Source: Alkalihalobacterium sp048323755
GTDB taxonomy: Bacteria; Bacillota; Bacilli; Bacillales; Bacillaceae_F
Direction of reading: 5' to 3'
Assembly (NCBI RefSeq): GCF_048323755.1
Contig: NZ_JBLWFS010000012.1
Coordinates: forward strand, 1-64,000
DNA: 64,000 nt
The notes beneath the pieces are model-generated. The model saw nothing but the letters and a program-made list of their open reading frames with translations, ran no database searches and was not told the DNA's origin. Position numbers and translations under genes: made by a program. Shown piece by piece: positions 1 through 8,657 of this stretch. Numbering within the stretch: the stretch's first letter is position 1; each line of letters starts with the position of its first letter.

Positions 1-54
1 GGGCTAATCTCTTGTGTCCAACATTACAACAAAGTACATGCTTAGTATAAAATT

Positions 55-126
55 GAACCGCCGTATACGGAACCGTACGTACGGTGGTGTGAGAGGTCGG
101 AGGTTAATCACCTCCTCCTACTCGAT
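55..126 (+). mobile_element. 3' end of a group II intron (domains V and VI)
   Basis: The 34 nt at 55-88 fold as domain V: ACCGCCGTA pairs with TACGGTGGT (one G-U), an upper helix TACG/CGTA closes a tetraloop, and a 2-nt CG bulge lies on the 3' side. Positions 89-126 form a domain VI-like hairpin (GGAGGT/ACCTCC) followed by the ending CTACTCGAT that is common in bacterial group II introns. Nothing upstream in the window reads as a reverse transcriptase C-terminus, so the body of the intron lies off the left edge or is lost. The short open frame through this region (14-208) is the well-known spurious translation of domain V and is not called. Confidence 0.75.
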
Positions 127-230
127 AAAATTGTTAAGTGAATTGTTATGTAAAACAAACAATGAAAACAATTCTATACAGTTACAATTTATAGCGATTT
201 CAGAGTAGCGAAATAATAATTATTAATCCT

Positions 231-258
231 TTGTGCTAGTGTAAAATTATGCTAAAAT
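231..258 (+). promoter_or_regulatory. Possible sigma-A promoter of ysmA
   Basis: TTGTGC (231-236) and TAAAAT (253-258) are 16 nt apart, about 70 nt before the thioesterase gene. The match is moderate. It would give ysmA its own promoter downstream of the intron insertion. Confidence 0.3.
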
Positions 259-327
259 TCCTTATAGTAGAAAAATAAAGATATATCAAAGAATATAAAG
301 TTGAATTAGAAAGTTGAGGTTATTCGT

Positions 328-795
328 ATGTCAAGTATTCCTTATATTGAAAATATAAAAGAGTGGGAAGGAACATTTTCATTCTACTGTCCTATAAAAG
401 TTCGTTTTTCTGAGACAGATGCGTTCGGACATTTAAACAATACAAGAGTGTTTATTTATTTTGAAGAAGCAAGAATAGAATATTTTAAATCATTAGGCTT
501 AATGAGCGAATGGATGAAAAAAGAAAATGATTTCATAATTGTAACCGCTGACCTTCAATGTAATTATATTAAACAAGTATTTTTTGATGAACAGTTAAAA
601 GTTTACGTCACAGCTCATCATATTGGAAACACTTCAGTTGACTTGCATTATATGGTAAAGAATCAAAAAGATGAAATCTGTATTACGGGAAGAGGGAGAA
701 TCGTCCAAATTTCCAAACAAACCGGAAAGCCTGTAGAGTGGACGAACGAAATGGTCGACAAAATGAAGTCAGCTAGAAAAAAAATAGAAGTTTAA
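328..795 (+). CDS. ysmA: Acyl-CoA thioesterase, 4HBT hotdog fold (YsmA-like)
   Basis: This 155-residue protein is a single hotdog-fold thioesterase of the YbgC/4HBT type. Residues 25-50 carry the family pattern VRFSETDAFGHLNNT followed by YFEEARIEY; the Asp of ETDAFGHLNN is the expected catalytic position. It probably hydrolyses short or medium acyl-CoA thioesters, but the substrate cannot be read from sequence. The ATG start follows a TTGAGGT ribosome site by 7 nt. It sits immediately upstream of gerE, as ysmA does in B. subtilis, which supports the name. A group II intron end lies just upstream, so it may have been separated from former upstream neighbours. Confidence 0.8.
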   Translation: MSSIPYIENIKEWEGTFSFYCPIKVRFSETDAFGHLNNTRVFIYFEEARIEYFKSLGLMSEWMKKENDFIIVTADLQCNYIKQVFFDEQLKVYVTAHHIGNTSVDLHYMVKNQKDEICITGRGRIVQISKQTGKPVEWTNEMVDKMKSARKKIEV

Positions 796-820
796 TATCA
801 CTTTAAGCTTATATGAATTC

Positions 821-848
821 ACAAGGTCAATACACAGTACATATAATA
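821..848 (+). promoter_or_regulatory. Candidate sigma-K promoter of gerE
   Basis: The -10 CATATAATA (840-848) matches the sigma-K pattern CATANNNTA. An AC dinucleotide at 821-822 lies 17 nt upstream, as the sigma-K -35 requires. In B. subtilis gerE is a sigma-K regulon member, so both position and type fit. This is motif matching only. Confidence 0.5.
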
Positions 849-959
849 TTTTTGACTAGATACCTTCTGTAAGAGTCTACCTGAACCTTTTCATGCGTTT
901 GGATTTCTCTTATCTGAAGCCTCTTTGGTGTACAGCCTGAGCAAGAAGGGGTGAATTCA

Positions 960-1184
960 TTGAAAGGAGCAGAATACGGACCAAAACCTTTACTTACAAA
1001 AAGGGAACGAGAAGTATTTGAGCTATTGGTTCAAGACAAAACGACGAAAGAAATTGCTCAGCAGCTTTTCATTAGTGAAAAGACAGTTCGCAATCACATT
1101 TCAAACACGATGCAAAAGCTTGGGGTTAAGGGGCGCTCCCAGGCAGTGATCGAGTTAGTACGACTAGGTGAACTTGAGATTTAA
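960..1184 (+). CDS. gerE: GerE, LuxR-type late sporulation transcription factor
   Basis: GerE is a DNA-binding protein that adjusts mother-cell sigma-K transcription, mainly of spore coat genes. The product is nearly all helix-turn-helix: LLTKREREVFELL, then TTKEIAQQLFISEKTVRNH (recognition helix), then QKLGVKGRSQAV. The start is chosen as TTG 960, which gives 74 residues, the length of B. subtilis GerE, and aligns residue by residue with its N-terminus. It lies 7 nt after the ribosome site AAGAAGGGGTG. The in-frame GTG at 951 overlaps that ribosome site and is less likely. A hairpin follows at 1222-1256. Downstream the expected ysmB is displaced by about 7.4 kb. Confidence 0.95.
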   Translation: MKGAEYGPKPLLTKREREVFELLVQDKTTKEIAQQLFISEKTVRNHISNTMQKLGVKGRSQAVIELVRLGELEI

Positions 1185-1221
1185 TTGAAATGAAGCTGAC
1201 TCTTAAGTCTAATAGCCACTC

Positions 1222-1256
1222 AATATATAGCCTACTTTTGAAGTAGGCTATATATT
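1222..1256. terminator. Perfect 16-bp hairpin after gerE
   Basis: AATATATAGCCTACTT pairs perfectly with AAGTAGGCTATATATT around a TTG loop. There is no long T-run beyond the stem, so termination is likely but not certain. It lies between the convergent gerE and oxidase genes and could serve either direction. Confidence 0.6.
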
Positions 1257-1342
1257 GCTATAGAGCTTATAATAAATGCTTGACGGAGTCAGTTTCTTAT
1301 TTTTACATGAAGGTTGTTAGTTCACGTAACCTGTAAGAAAAA

Positions 1343-1377
1343 CCCCCTCACTTTCTTTGGGCAAGAAAGTAAGGGGG
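1343..1377 (-). terminator. Rho-independent terminator of the oxidase gene
   Basis: On the minus strand CCCCCTTACTTTCTT pairs with AAGAAAGTGAGGGGG (one mismatch or wobble) and is followed by GTTTTT. This is a strong terminator 6 nt past the stop codon of the minus-strand gene. Confidence 0.85.
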
Positions 1378-1382
1378 AATGA

Positions 1383-3263
1383 TTAACCCATTTCTTCTTC
1401 TTTAATTTCCTCTTTAGGGATATAAAACCCATGATCCTCTTTAACCGATCGAACGATCATTGCACCGAAAGTTAGAACAGAGCCTAATGCTATGACAAGG
1501 TATGGGTTCACCCAAGGGTTGTTCATATTGATCATAATAAATCCAAAGCCCATGAAGAATAATCCGACAGACATAATGAACGGCAGTATTGAACCATTAG
1601 GCATATGAATGTCTTGCAACGGTTCAGCGGGCTTCATCTTGCCGTTTCCATGTACTTTTTCATAGAATAAAGGGTCTAATGAACGTACTTGCGGTGTTTG
1701 AGCAAAGTTATATTCGGGTACTGGGTTTGGAATTGACCATTCAAGTGTTCTTCCATCCCAAGGGTCACCGTTACTAACTCGTTCTTCTTTAAAGGCAGAA
1801 TAAATGATATTAACAACGAGTATGATAACTCCCACAGACATAAAGTACGTTCCAATTGAACTAATGTAATTCATACCGTCCCAACCTTGGTCGCCAAGGT
1901 AAGTGTACACACGGCGAGGCATTCCGATGACTCCAAGAATGTGTTGAACAAAGAAGGTTAAATGAAAACCAATAAAGAAAATCCAGAACATCAGTTTTCC
2001 GAGTGTCTCATTTAAGCGATGGCCAAACATTTTAGGGTACCAATAAAATAACCCTGCAAACAGTCCTAAAATAATACCTCCCACAATAACGTAATGAAAG
2101 TGAGCTACGACAAAGTAACTGTCATGGTATAACTGTGTAACAGGAGCCATTGCGACCATGACACCTGTAACTCCACCGAGTACAAACGTCGGTACGAATG
2201 AAGAAGCGAACAACATGGCTGTGTTAAACGTAATTTTACCGCCCCACATTGTAAATAACCAGTTAAAAACTTTTACACCAGTCGGTACAGCAATGAGCAT
2301 CGTCGATATCGCAAAAATTGAATTTGCAATCGGTCCCATTCCAACGGTAAACATATGATGGGCCCAAACCATAAACCCAAGAAACGCAATTAAGATCGTT
2401 GCAAATACCATCGTCGTATATCCGAATAATCGTTTCCTTGAAAACGCAGGGATAACTTCTGATACGATGCCAAAAGCAGGCAGTACTAAAATATAAACTT
2501 CCGGGTGACCAAAGATCCAGAAGATATGTTGCCAGATGATAACATTCCCACTCATATCAGGCATAAAAAATTGGGCGCCGAATAGACGATCTAACATAAG
2601 TAATAATAAACCAGCTGCTAATGGAGTAAATGCGAATAAAATTAATGTTGATACAACAAATGTCGTCCAAACAAATAAAGGCATCCGCATTAAAGTCATT
2701 CCAGGAGCACGCATATTAATAATGGTAACTAAAAAATTGATGGCGGCTACTAATGTACCTATACCACTTACTTGTAGACCTAGTACATAGAAATCTAAAC
2801 CGATACCAGCGTAATCTCTTCCTGATAACGGAACATAAGCTGTCCATCCAGCATCAGGTCCACCGCCAAAAAACCACGTTAAACTCATTAAACTTGCCCC
2901 AAAAAAGAAGATCCAAAACCCGAGCGCATTTACGAATGGAAATGCAACGTCTCTCGCACCAATCTGTAAAGGGACGATAAAATTCATAAACCCTAATATA
3001 ATAGGGGTGGCGGCAAAAAATAACATTATTGTCCCATGCATCGTTAAGATTTCATTGTACGTTTGACCACTGATAAATAAACTTTCTGGGTACATCAGCT
3101 GTATACGAATGAGTAAAGCCATAACGCCTGCTTTCACAAAAAATAATGTCCCAGCAATTAAGTACATGACCCCAATTTTTTTGTGGTCAACAGTTGTCAG
3201 CCAATCCCAGACGACACTTTTCTTTTTTCTATTTGTTTCTACTTTGGCAGTACCTAATTCCAC
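1383..3263 (-). CDS. Cytochrome c oxidase subunit I (CtaD-type), stand-alone
   Basis: This 626-residue membrane protein is the catalytic subunit of a type A1 haem-copper oxidase, which reduces O2 and pumps protons. Visible ligands are His76 (low-spin haem), His253 and Tyr257 in GHPEVY, Glu255 of the D-channel end, His302-His303 (CuB), and His388/His390 (two haem irons). Asp105 in ARDVAFP is the D-channel entrance. Length and C-terminal region match CtaD (about 620 residues). The start is GTG with AAGGAGGA upstream. No subunit II, III or IV genes lie beside it, unlike the usual ctaCDEF operon. It is therefore either a second copy or a separated subunit; whether it is caa3 or another aa3 type cannot be told from this gene alone. 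Confidence 0.9.
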   Translation of the reverse strand: MELGTAKVETNRKKKSVVWDWLTTVDHKKIGVMYLIAGTLFFVKAGVMALLIRIQLMYPESLFISGQTYNEILTMHGTIMLFFAATPIILGFMNFIVPLQIGARDVAFPFVNALGFWIFFFGASLMSLTWFFGGGPDAGWTAYVPLSGRDYAGIGLDFYVLGLQVSGIGTLVAAINFLVTIINMRAPGMTLMRMPLFVWTTFVVSTLILFAFTPLAAGLLLLMLDRLFGAQFFMPDMSGNVIIWQHIFWIFGHPEVYILVLPAFGIVSEVIPAFSRKRLFGYTTMVFATILIAFLGFMVWAHHMFTVGMGPIANSIFAISTMLIAVPTGVKVFNWLFTMWGGKITFNTAMLFASSFVPTFVLGGVTGVMVAMAPVTQLYHDSYFVVAHFHYVIVGGIILGLFAGLFYWYPKMFGHRLNETLGKLMFWIFFIGFHLTFFVQHILGVIGMPRRVYTYLGDQGWDGMNYISSIGTYFMSVGVIILVVNIIYSAFKEERVSNGDPWDGRTLEWSIPNPVPEYNFAQTPQVRSLDPLFYEKVHGNGKMKPAEPLQDIHMPNGSILPFIMSVGLFFMGFGFIMINMNNPWVNPYLVIALGSVLTFGAMIVRSVKEDHGFYIPKEEIKEEEMG

Positions 3264-3450
3264 TGAAAATCCTCCTTTTTAAACTGACACTAATAATAAA
3301 AAAACATAAATAATGTCATTAACGGAATAAAATACAAACACGCTAAAATTTTCCTTTCTATTTTGTCTCACTTTTATAAACGTTATACTTGAAAAAATAG
3401 ATGTAGCAGATTACGATGACTTACGAAGCTATTTAGAAAGGATAAGCCAA

Positions 3451-4293
3451 ATGAGGGGAACGTACACAATCAAGAAAGTTTTGAATAATAACGTAGTCAT
3501 AGCTTTAAATACAATAGATGAAGAAGTTATAATAATAGGTAAAGGTCTCGGATTCGGGAAAAAGCAAGGAAACCAAATTGATCATCAAAACATCGATCAA
3601 CTTTTTCAACTTGTGAATGAACAGCAACAAGAAGAATATAAGCAATTGTTATTGCAAATCGAAGACTCTATTATGGAAACGATAAATGATGCAATTGTCT
3701 TAATAAGTAATAGGTTAGATCAAAAATTAAATGAGCGTATTCATATCGCACTAACGGATCACCTTGCCTTTGCAATCAGAAGGTTAGAACAAGGAATTGT
3801 CATTACGAATCCTTTTTTAGGCGAAACGAAGTCGATGTATCCAGTTGAATTTCAAATTGCAGAACAAGTGATCACTTTAATTAATGAACAATTAGAGATT
3901 TCGTTGCCTAAAGATGAAATGGGTTTTGTTACGTTGCATATTCATAGTGCGCTAGAAAATAAACCATTATCAGAAATACAAGACGATACGAAGCTCGTAA
4001 TGAAACTTGTAGATTTAGTAGAAACCGGTTTAAATATCCAAGTACAGAAGCATACACTTAAATATTCTCGACTTGTTACCCATCTACGGCATGTAATTGA
4101 TCGTGTCAGTCATCAAGAATCAGTCGATTTAAATGAAAAATTTGTGAAGTTATTGAAGCAAGAGTATCCAGTATGCTATAATCTTGCTTGGAAGTTGATT
4201 AAGATCATTCAAACTCATTATCAATTACCAGTAGCTGATGCGGAGGCAGTTTACCTAGCGATGCATTTGCAAAGGCTTACTCCAACCGAATAA
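3451..4293 (+). CDS. glcT: GlcT, PTS-controlled transcription antiterminator
   Basis: GlcT binds a RAT hairpin in the ptsG leader RNA and prevents termination when glucose is transported. The 280 residues contain an N-terminal CAT RNA-binding domain (about 1-60, IKKVLNNNVV and GKGLGFGKK), then two PTS regulation domains (about 65-170 and 175-280) with phosphorylatable histidines (DHLAFAIRR and LHIHSALE in PRD1; THLRHVIDR and AMHLQRL in PRD2). It is directly upstream of the RAT element and ptsG, as in B. subtilis. A possible promoter, TTGTCT...TATACT around 3363-3390, has short spacing. Confidence 0.95.
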   Translation: MRGTYTIKKVLNNNVVIALNTIDEEVIIIGKGLGFGKKQGNQIDHQNIDQLFQLVNEQQQEEYKQLLLQIEDSIMETINDAIVLISNRLDQKLNERIHIALTDHLAFAIRRLEQGIVITNPFLGETKSMYPVEFQIAEQVITLINEQLEISLPKDEMGFVTLHIHSALENKPLSEIQDDTKLVMKLVDLVETGLNIQVQKHTLKYSRLVTHLRHVIDRVSHQESVDLNEKFVKLLKQEYPVCYNLAWKLIKIIQTHYQLPVADAEAVYLAMHLQRLTPTE

Positions 4294-4309
4294 TAAGTGC
4301 ACTCTATTT

Positions 4310-4340
4310 ACGTGTTACTGATACGATCAGGCATGAGTAA
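4310..4340 (+). promoter_or_regulatory. RAT, GlcT-binding antiterminator RNA of ptsG
   Basis: The 31-nt imperfect palindrome begins ACGTGTTACTGAT and ends CAGGCATGAGTAA. It closely resembles the B. subtilis ptsG RAT as remembered. Its 3' part (4329-4339) is also the 5' strand of the terminator that follows, so GlcT binding and termination are mutually exclusive. It begins 17 nt after glcT. Confidence 0.85.
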
Positions 4341-4430
4341 AAGCAGTGTATATGTAGTAGAACTTGGGCAATCTATCCATAGGTTTGTCTCGTCTACTCG
4401 TATGCCTCTTTTATTCATGTCTTTTTTGGT
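4329..4430 (+). terminator. Conditional terminator in the ptsG leader
   Basis: AGGCATGAGTA (4329-4339) pairs with TACTC plus ATGCCT (4395-4407, two bulged bases), followed by a T-rich run at 4408-4430. The 5' strand is shared with RAT. In the absence of active GlcT this should stop transcription about 100 nt before ptsG. Confidence 0.75.
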
Positions 4431-4525
4431 TTTTACATAAAAAGAATTTGTAGATGAGTGAAAACGATTACTTCTATGAGAATGAATGGTTTTTGACAAC
4501 AACGAAACATAAAAGGAGTGAGAGT

Positions 4526-6496
4526 ATGTTTAAAAAAGCATTTGGTACGTTACAGCGTGTCGGTCGTGCGTTAATGACACCTGTATCGGTCTTACCTGCA
4601 GCTGGTTTATTACTGGGTCTTGGTCATGAAAACGTTCTAAATATTCCGATCATGGCAGAAGCAGGTGGCGTCATATTCGGTAATTTGGCGCTATTATTTG
4701 CGGTTGGGGTTGCTATTGGTTTAGCTGACGGTGATGGAGTTGCAGGGTTAGCGGCTGTTATCGGTTACCTAGTTATGAATACTACGTTAGGGATAATGGC
4801 TGGATATTACGGCGCCGAAACAGTAACCGTACTTGGTATTGAGACACTGCAAACAGGTGTCTTTGGTGGTATTATTATGGGTCTTGTAGCAGCAGCTCTT
4901 TATAAACGTTTCTATAATATAGAACTACCACCATTTTTAGGATTTTTTGCAGGTAAACGGTTTGTTCCAATTATTACAGCGGCAACTGCGGTTTTACTTG
5001 GTATCGCATTTGTATTCATTTGGCCACCAATTCAAGGTGTGATTGACTGGTTCTCCCATTTAGCGACTGAAACAGGGACAACAGTAGCAGCTTTTGTCTT
5101 CGGCTTTACACAAAGAGCTCTTATCCCATTTGGGTTACACCACATATTCTATCAACCGTTTTGGTTTGAATTTGGTACGTTTACGACTGCTGCAGGAGAT
5201 GTTGTAAGAGGAGATATGACTCGCTTCTTTGCAGGAGACCCTACAGCAGGAACATTCATGGCTGGTTTATTCCCGTTTATGTTGTTTGGTCTTCCAGCTG
5301 CTGCTTTAGCCATTTATCACGAAGCAAGACCAGAACGAAAGAAAGCAGTTGCTGGTATTATGGCATCGGCGGCTTTGACTAGCTTTTTAACAGGTATTAC
5401 AGAACCGATTGAGTTTGCATTTTTATTCGTTGCACCTGTCCTATTTTTAATCCACTGTGTGTTTGCTGGATTTTCATTTGTCATTATGGACTTGCTAGGT
5501 GTTAAAGCTGGATTTACATTCTCAGGTGGCTTTATTGATTATGTTCTTTATTGGGGGTTATCAACTAATTCCTGGATGATCATTCCTGTAGGTATTGGGT
5601 TTGCGTTCATTTACTATTTCGGGTTCCGTTTTGCAATAAGGAAATGGAATTTAAAAACACCGGGACGAGAACCGGAGGAGCAAGTTAGTCAAACTCCTGC
5701 AAAAGGAAATAAATCAGAGTTAGCTAAAAATGTATTACATGCTCTAGGTGGGAAGAATAATATTACGGCATTAGATGCTTGTATCACAAGACTTCGGGTT
5801 TCGGTTAAAGACCGTGCTGAAGTTGATAGCTCGCAACTAAAGAAATTAGGTGCTTCAGGTGTCCTTGAAATGGGTAATAATATACAAGCAATCTTTGGCA
5901 CACAATCTGACGCGCTAAAAGGACAGATTAAAGATTTGATTGACGGTAAAGAAGTGATGCAGGACATAGATGATCAAGAAGTTGATGAAACGAAGGTCAT
6001 CCCTCAATCAAACAGTGAGTCTGCAGATCAAGGAGATAAATTACAGGTTGCTGCACCTATCAAAGGAAAGCTGTTACCTATTACAGAAGTTCCTGATAAA
6101 GTGTTTGCAGAAAAGATGATGGGAGATGGCTTTGCGATCGCACCAACTGAAGGACTCGTTGTCTCACCTGTATCCGGAAAAATTATTAATGTTTTCCCAA
6201 CAAAGCATGCCATTGGAATTTTAGCTCATAGCGGGCATGAAATTCTAATTCATATAGGTATTGATACTGTAAAAATGAATGGGGAAGGCTTTGAAGTGTT
6301 CGTTCAAGAAGGTGATGAAATTGAACAAGGTCAAAAACTGGTCACAATGGATTTAGCCTTAATTGAACAAAAAGCCTCATCAACGATTACACCGATTGTC
6401 TTCACCAATTTAAAAGAAAATGAAATAATCAATCTGCAGGAAAAAGCAGCAGTTGAACATGGAGAAACTGGATTAGTTTCCATTGAAAATAAATAA
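4526..6496 (+). CDS. ptsG: Glucose-specific PTS enzyme IICBA
   Basis: PtsG imports and phosphorylates glucose. The 656 residues run IIC (about 10-385, multi-spanning membrane channel), IIB (about 405-480, phosphorylated Cys419 in ALDACITRLRV) and IIA (about 510-650, phosphorylated His576 in LIHIGIDTV, with a partner His in TKHAIGI). The start is ATG 4526 behind AAAAGGAGTGA; an in-frame ATG at 4454 lacks a ribosome site and lies in the leader. ptsH and ptsI follow, giving the whole glucose phosphorelay in one cluster. Expression should depend on GlcT through the upstream RAT. A weak cre-like sequence lies at 4459-4472. Confidence 0.95.
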   Translation: MFKKAFGTLQRVGRALMTPVSVLPAAGLLLGLGHENVLNIPIMAEAGGVIFGNLALLFAVGVAIGLADGDGVAGLAAVIGYLVMNTTLGIMAGYYGAETVTVLGIETLQTGVFGGIIMGLVAAALYKRFYNIELPPFLGFFAGKRFVPIITAATAVLLGIAFVFIWPPIQGVIDWFSHLATETGTTVAAFVFGFTQRALIPFGLHHIFYQPFWFEFGTFTTAAGDVVRGDMTRFFAGDPTAGTFMAGLFPFMLFGLPAAALAIYHEARPERKKAVAGIMASAALTSFLTGITEPIEFAFLFVAPVLFLIHCVFAGFSFVIMDLLGVKAGFTFSGGFIDYVLYWGLSTNSWMIIPVGIGFAFIYYFGFRFAIRKWNLKTPGREPEEQVSQTPAKGNKSELAKNVLHALGGKNNITALDACITRLRVSVKDRAEVDSSQLKKLGASGVLEMGNNIQAIFGTQSDALKGQIKDLIDGKEVMQDIDDQEVDETKVIPQSNSESADQGDKLQVAAPIKGKLLPITEVPDKVFAEKMMGDGFAIAPTEGLVVSPVSGKIINVFPTKHAIGILAHSGHEILIHIGIDTVKMNGEGFEVFVQEGDEIEQGQKLVTMDLALIEQKASSTITPIVFTNLKENEIINLQEKAAVEHGETGLVSIENK

Positions 6497-6525
6497 ATTC
6501 TAATTTAAAGAAAGAGGTAGATCTC

Positions 6526-6789
6526 ATGGTAGAAAAAACATTTAAAATTACAGCAGAAACAGGAATTCATGCGAGACCAGCAACACAACTTGTAAATAAA
6601 GCAGGACAATATTCTTCAGATATTACCTTAGAATATAAAGGAAAGTCAGTGAACTTAAAGTCCATTATGGGTGTTATGTCTCTAGGAGTAGGCCAAGGGG
6701 CAGAAGTAACGATTAAAGCAGACGGTTCAGATGAAAATGAAGCATTACAAGCATTAGAAGCTGTAATCAAGGAAGGGTTAGGAGAATAA
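6526..6789 (+). CDS. ptsH: HPr, phosphocarrier protein
   Basis: HPr carries phosphate from enzyme I to sugar-specific PTS enzymes. Its 87 residues show the active His15 in GIHARPATQL and Ser46 in NLKSIMGVM, the site of the HPr kinase of Gram-positive bacteria. Ser46-phosphorylated HPr is the corepressor of CcpA, which ties this gene to the candidate cre sites near ilvE and ysoA in this window. The ribosome site AAAGAGG precedes the ATG. The stop overlaps the ptsI start (TAATG). Confidence 0.97.
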   Translation: MVEKTFKITAETGIHARPATQLVNKAGQYSSDITLEYKGKSVNLKSIMGVMSLGVGQGAEVTIKADGSDENEALQALEAVIKEGLGE

Positions 6790-8507
6790 TGAAACAAATT
6801 TCAGGGATAGCTGCGTCAGCTGGGATTGCAATAGCAAACGCTTATATATTGGAAGAGCCTGACTATTCCTTTGAGAAAATAACAGATACTGACCCTGCAG
6901 CTGAAAAAGATCGACTTGAAACAGCGTTGGAGAAAGCGAAGGCTGATCTTGCGCAGATCAAAGAAAAAGCAGAAGTTGATTTAGGAGAGGAAGAAGCAGC
7001 AATTTTCGCTGCTCACCTCCTTGTTTTAAGTGATCCAGAATTCATCGGCGGTATGCAAGCACATATTGATAATGAAAAAGTGAATGCAGAAAGTGCTGTT
7101 CATGACGTTTCACAAACATTTATTTCTATGTTTGAGACGATGGAAAATGAGTATATGAAAGAACGTGCAGCCGATATCCGAGATGTTTCTAAGCGTGTGC
7201 TAGGTTATTTGCTTGGTATCCAAATGAAATCGTTAGCTGCCATAGATGAAGCAACGATTATCATTGCAAAAGACTTAACACCATCAGATACAGCGCAATT
7301 GAATCCGAAATTTGTTAAAGGGTTTGCTGCTGATATCGGTGGACGTACATCTCATTCAGCAATCATGGCTCGATCGATGGAAATTCCTGCGATTGTAGGA
7401 ACGAAAGAGGCAACATCTTCTATCCAAAATGGCGATACTATTATTATTGATGGACTAGAAGGTGTCGTTATCGTTCAACCAGATAATGAAACAATGCAAG
7501 CTTATGAACAGAAGAAAGAATCGTACGAACAACAAAAGTTAGAGTGGGCTAAACTTGTCAATGAAGCGACGAAGACAGATGATGGACATCATGTGGAATT
7601 AGCAGCTAATATAGGTACACCTGAGGATCTAACAGGCGTTATTAATAATGGTGCAGAAGGAATTGGGCTATACCGAACAGAGTTTCTTTATATGGGGCGA
7701 GACCAATTGCCAACAGAAGAGGAACAGTTCAATGCCTATAAAACGGTCTTAGAAAGAATGGAAGGTAAGCCTGTCGTTATTCGTACGCTTGATATCGGTG
7801 GAGATAAAGAACTTCCATACTTAGAGCTTCCTAAAGAAATGAATCCATTCCTTGGTTTCCGTGCGATCAGACTGTGCTTAGAGCATCAGGACATTTTCCG
7901 TACGCAACTTCGTGCATTACTTCGAGCAAGTACATTTGGGAACCTAAAAATTATGTTTCCGATGATTGCAGCGCTTGAAGAATTACGACAAGCGAAAGCG
8001 ATTTTAGAGGAAGAAAAACAAAATCTTTTAAATGAAGGTCAACATGTATCTGACTCAATTGAAGTAGGGATGATGGTTGAAATTCCATCAACAGCTGTTG
8101 TCGCTGATCTTTTTGCAAAAGAAGTTGATTTCTTTAGTGTTGGAACCAATGATTTAATTCAATATACGATGGCAGCGGATCGAATGAATGAACAAGTCTC
8201 TTACTTGTATCAACCTTATCATCCGGCAATCCTTCGTCTTGTAAATATGGTCATTGAAGCAGCACATAGGGAAGGTAAATGGGCAGGTATGTGTGGTGAA
8301 ATGGCTGGAGACGAAATCGCAATTCCGATTCTTTTAGGATTAGGGCTCGATGAATTTAGTATGAGTGCAACATCAGTTTTGCCTGCAAGAAGTCAAATTG
8401 CCAAACTATCTAAGCAAGAATTAGAAAGTTTCGCAAAAGAAATGCTAATGAAAAATACATCAGAAGAAGTCCAAGAATCAGTTAAGAATAGGTTTGGCAG
8501 TCTATAA
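6789..8507 (+). CDS. ptsI: PTS enzyme I (phosphoenolpyruvate-protein phosphotransferase)
   Basis: Enzyme I takes phosphate from phosphoenolpyruvate and passes it to HPr in the cytoplasm. Its 572 residues have the N-terminal HPr-binding helices (about 30-145), the swivelling His domain with His189 in GGRTSHSAIMAR, and the C-terminal TIM barrel that binds PEP (GIGLYRTEFLY, FSVGTNDLIQY, and the Cys of GMCGEMAGD). The start overlaps the ptsH stop by one base, so the two are translationally coupled. A perfect 16-bp inverted repeat follows as the end of the glcT-ptsGHI unit. Confidence 0.97.
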   Translation: MKQISGIAASAGIAIANAYILEEPDYSFEKITDTDPAAEKDRLETALEKAKADLAQIKEKAEVDLGEEEAAIFAAHLLVLSDPEFIGGMQAHIDNEKVNAESAVHDVSQTFISMFETMENEYMKERAADIRDVSKRVLGYLLGIQMKSLAAIDEATIIIAKDLTPSDTAQLNPKFVKGFAADIGGRTSHSAIMARSMEIPAIVGTKEATSSIQNGDTIIIDGLEGVVIVQPDNETMQAYEQKKESYEQQKLEWAKLVNEATKTDDGHHVELAANIGTPEDLTGVINNGAEGIGLYRTEFLYMGRDQLPTEEEQFNAYKTVLERMEGKPVVIRTLDIGGDKELPYLELPKEMNPFLGFRAIRLCLEHQDIFRTQLRALLRASTFGNLKIMFPMIAALEELRQAKAILEEEKQNLLNEGQHVSDSIEVGMMVEIPSTAVVADLFAKEVDFFSVGTNDLIQYTMAADRMNEQVSYLYQPYHPAILRLVNMVIEAAHREGKWAGMCGEMAGDEIAIPILLGLGLDEFSMSATSVLPARSQIAKLSKQELESFAKEMLMKNTSEEVQESVKNRFGSL

Positions 8508-8513
8508 TAAAGA

Positions 8514-8545
8514 GAAGAAGAGTTGTCAATTGACAACTCTTCTTC
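8514..8545. terminator. Terminator after ptsI
   Basis: GAAGAAGAGTTGTCAA is followed directly by its exact complement, TTGACAACTCTTCTTC. The 3' flank is only weakly T-rich. It closes the pts operon 6 nt after the stop codon. Confidence 0.7.
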
Positions 8546-8657
8546 ACATTTCCTAACGTTTTTCTATTGCAATTCTATAGGAAAACAGGGAAAATAAATA
8601 AGATATAATCAAAAAACTACTAAATTTATATACAAATGATAAGCAGGAGGGAAGATG

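Noticed and set aside
14..208. Open frame of 64 codons at the left edge
   Set aside because: It runs through domains V and VI of the group II intron; the peptide NRTYGGVRGRR is the usual spurious translation of domain V.
4459..4472. cre-like sequence TGAAAACGATTACT before ptsG
   Set aside because: It departs from the consensus at the outer positions and lies inside the leader already explained by RAT control; not strong enough to list as a feature.
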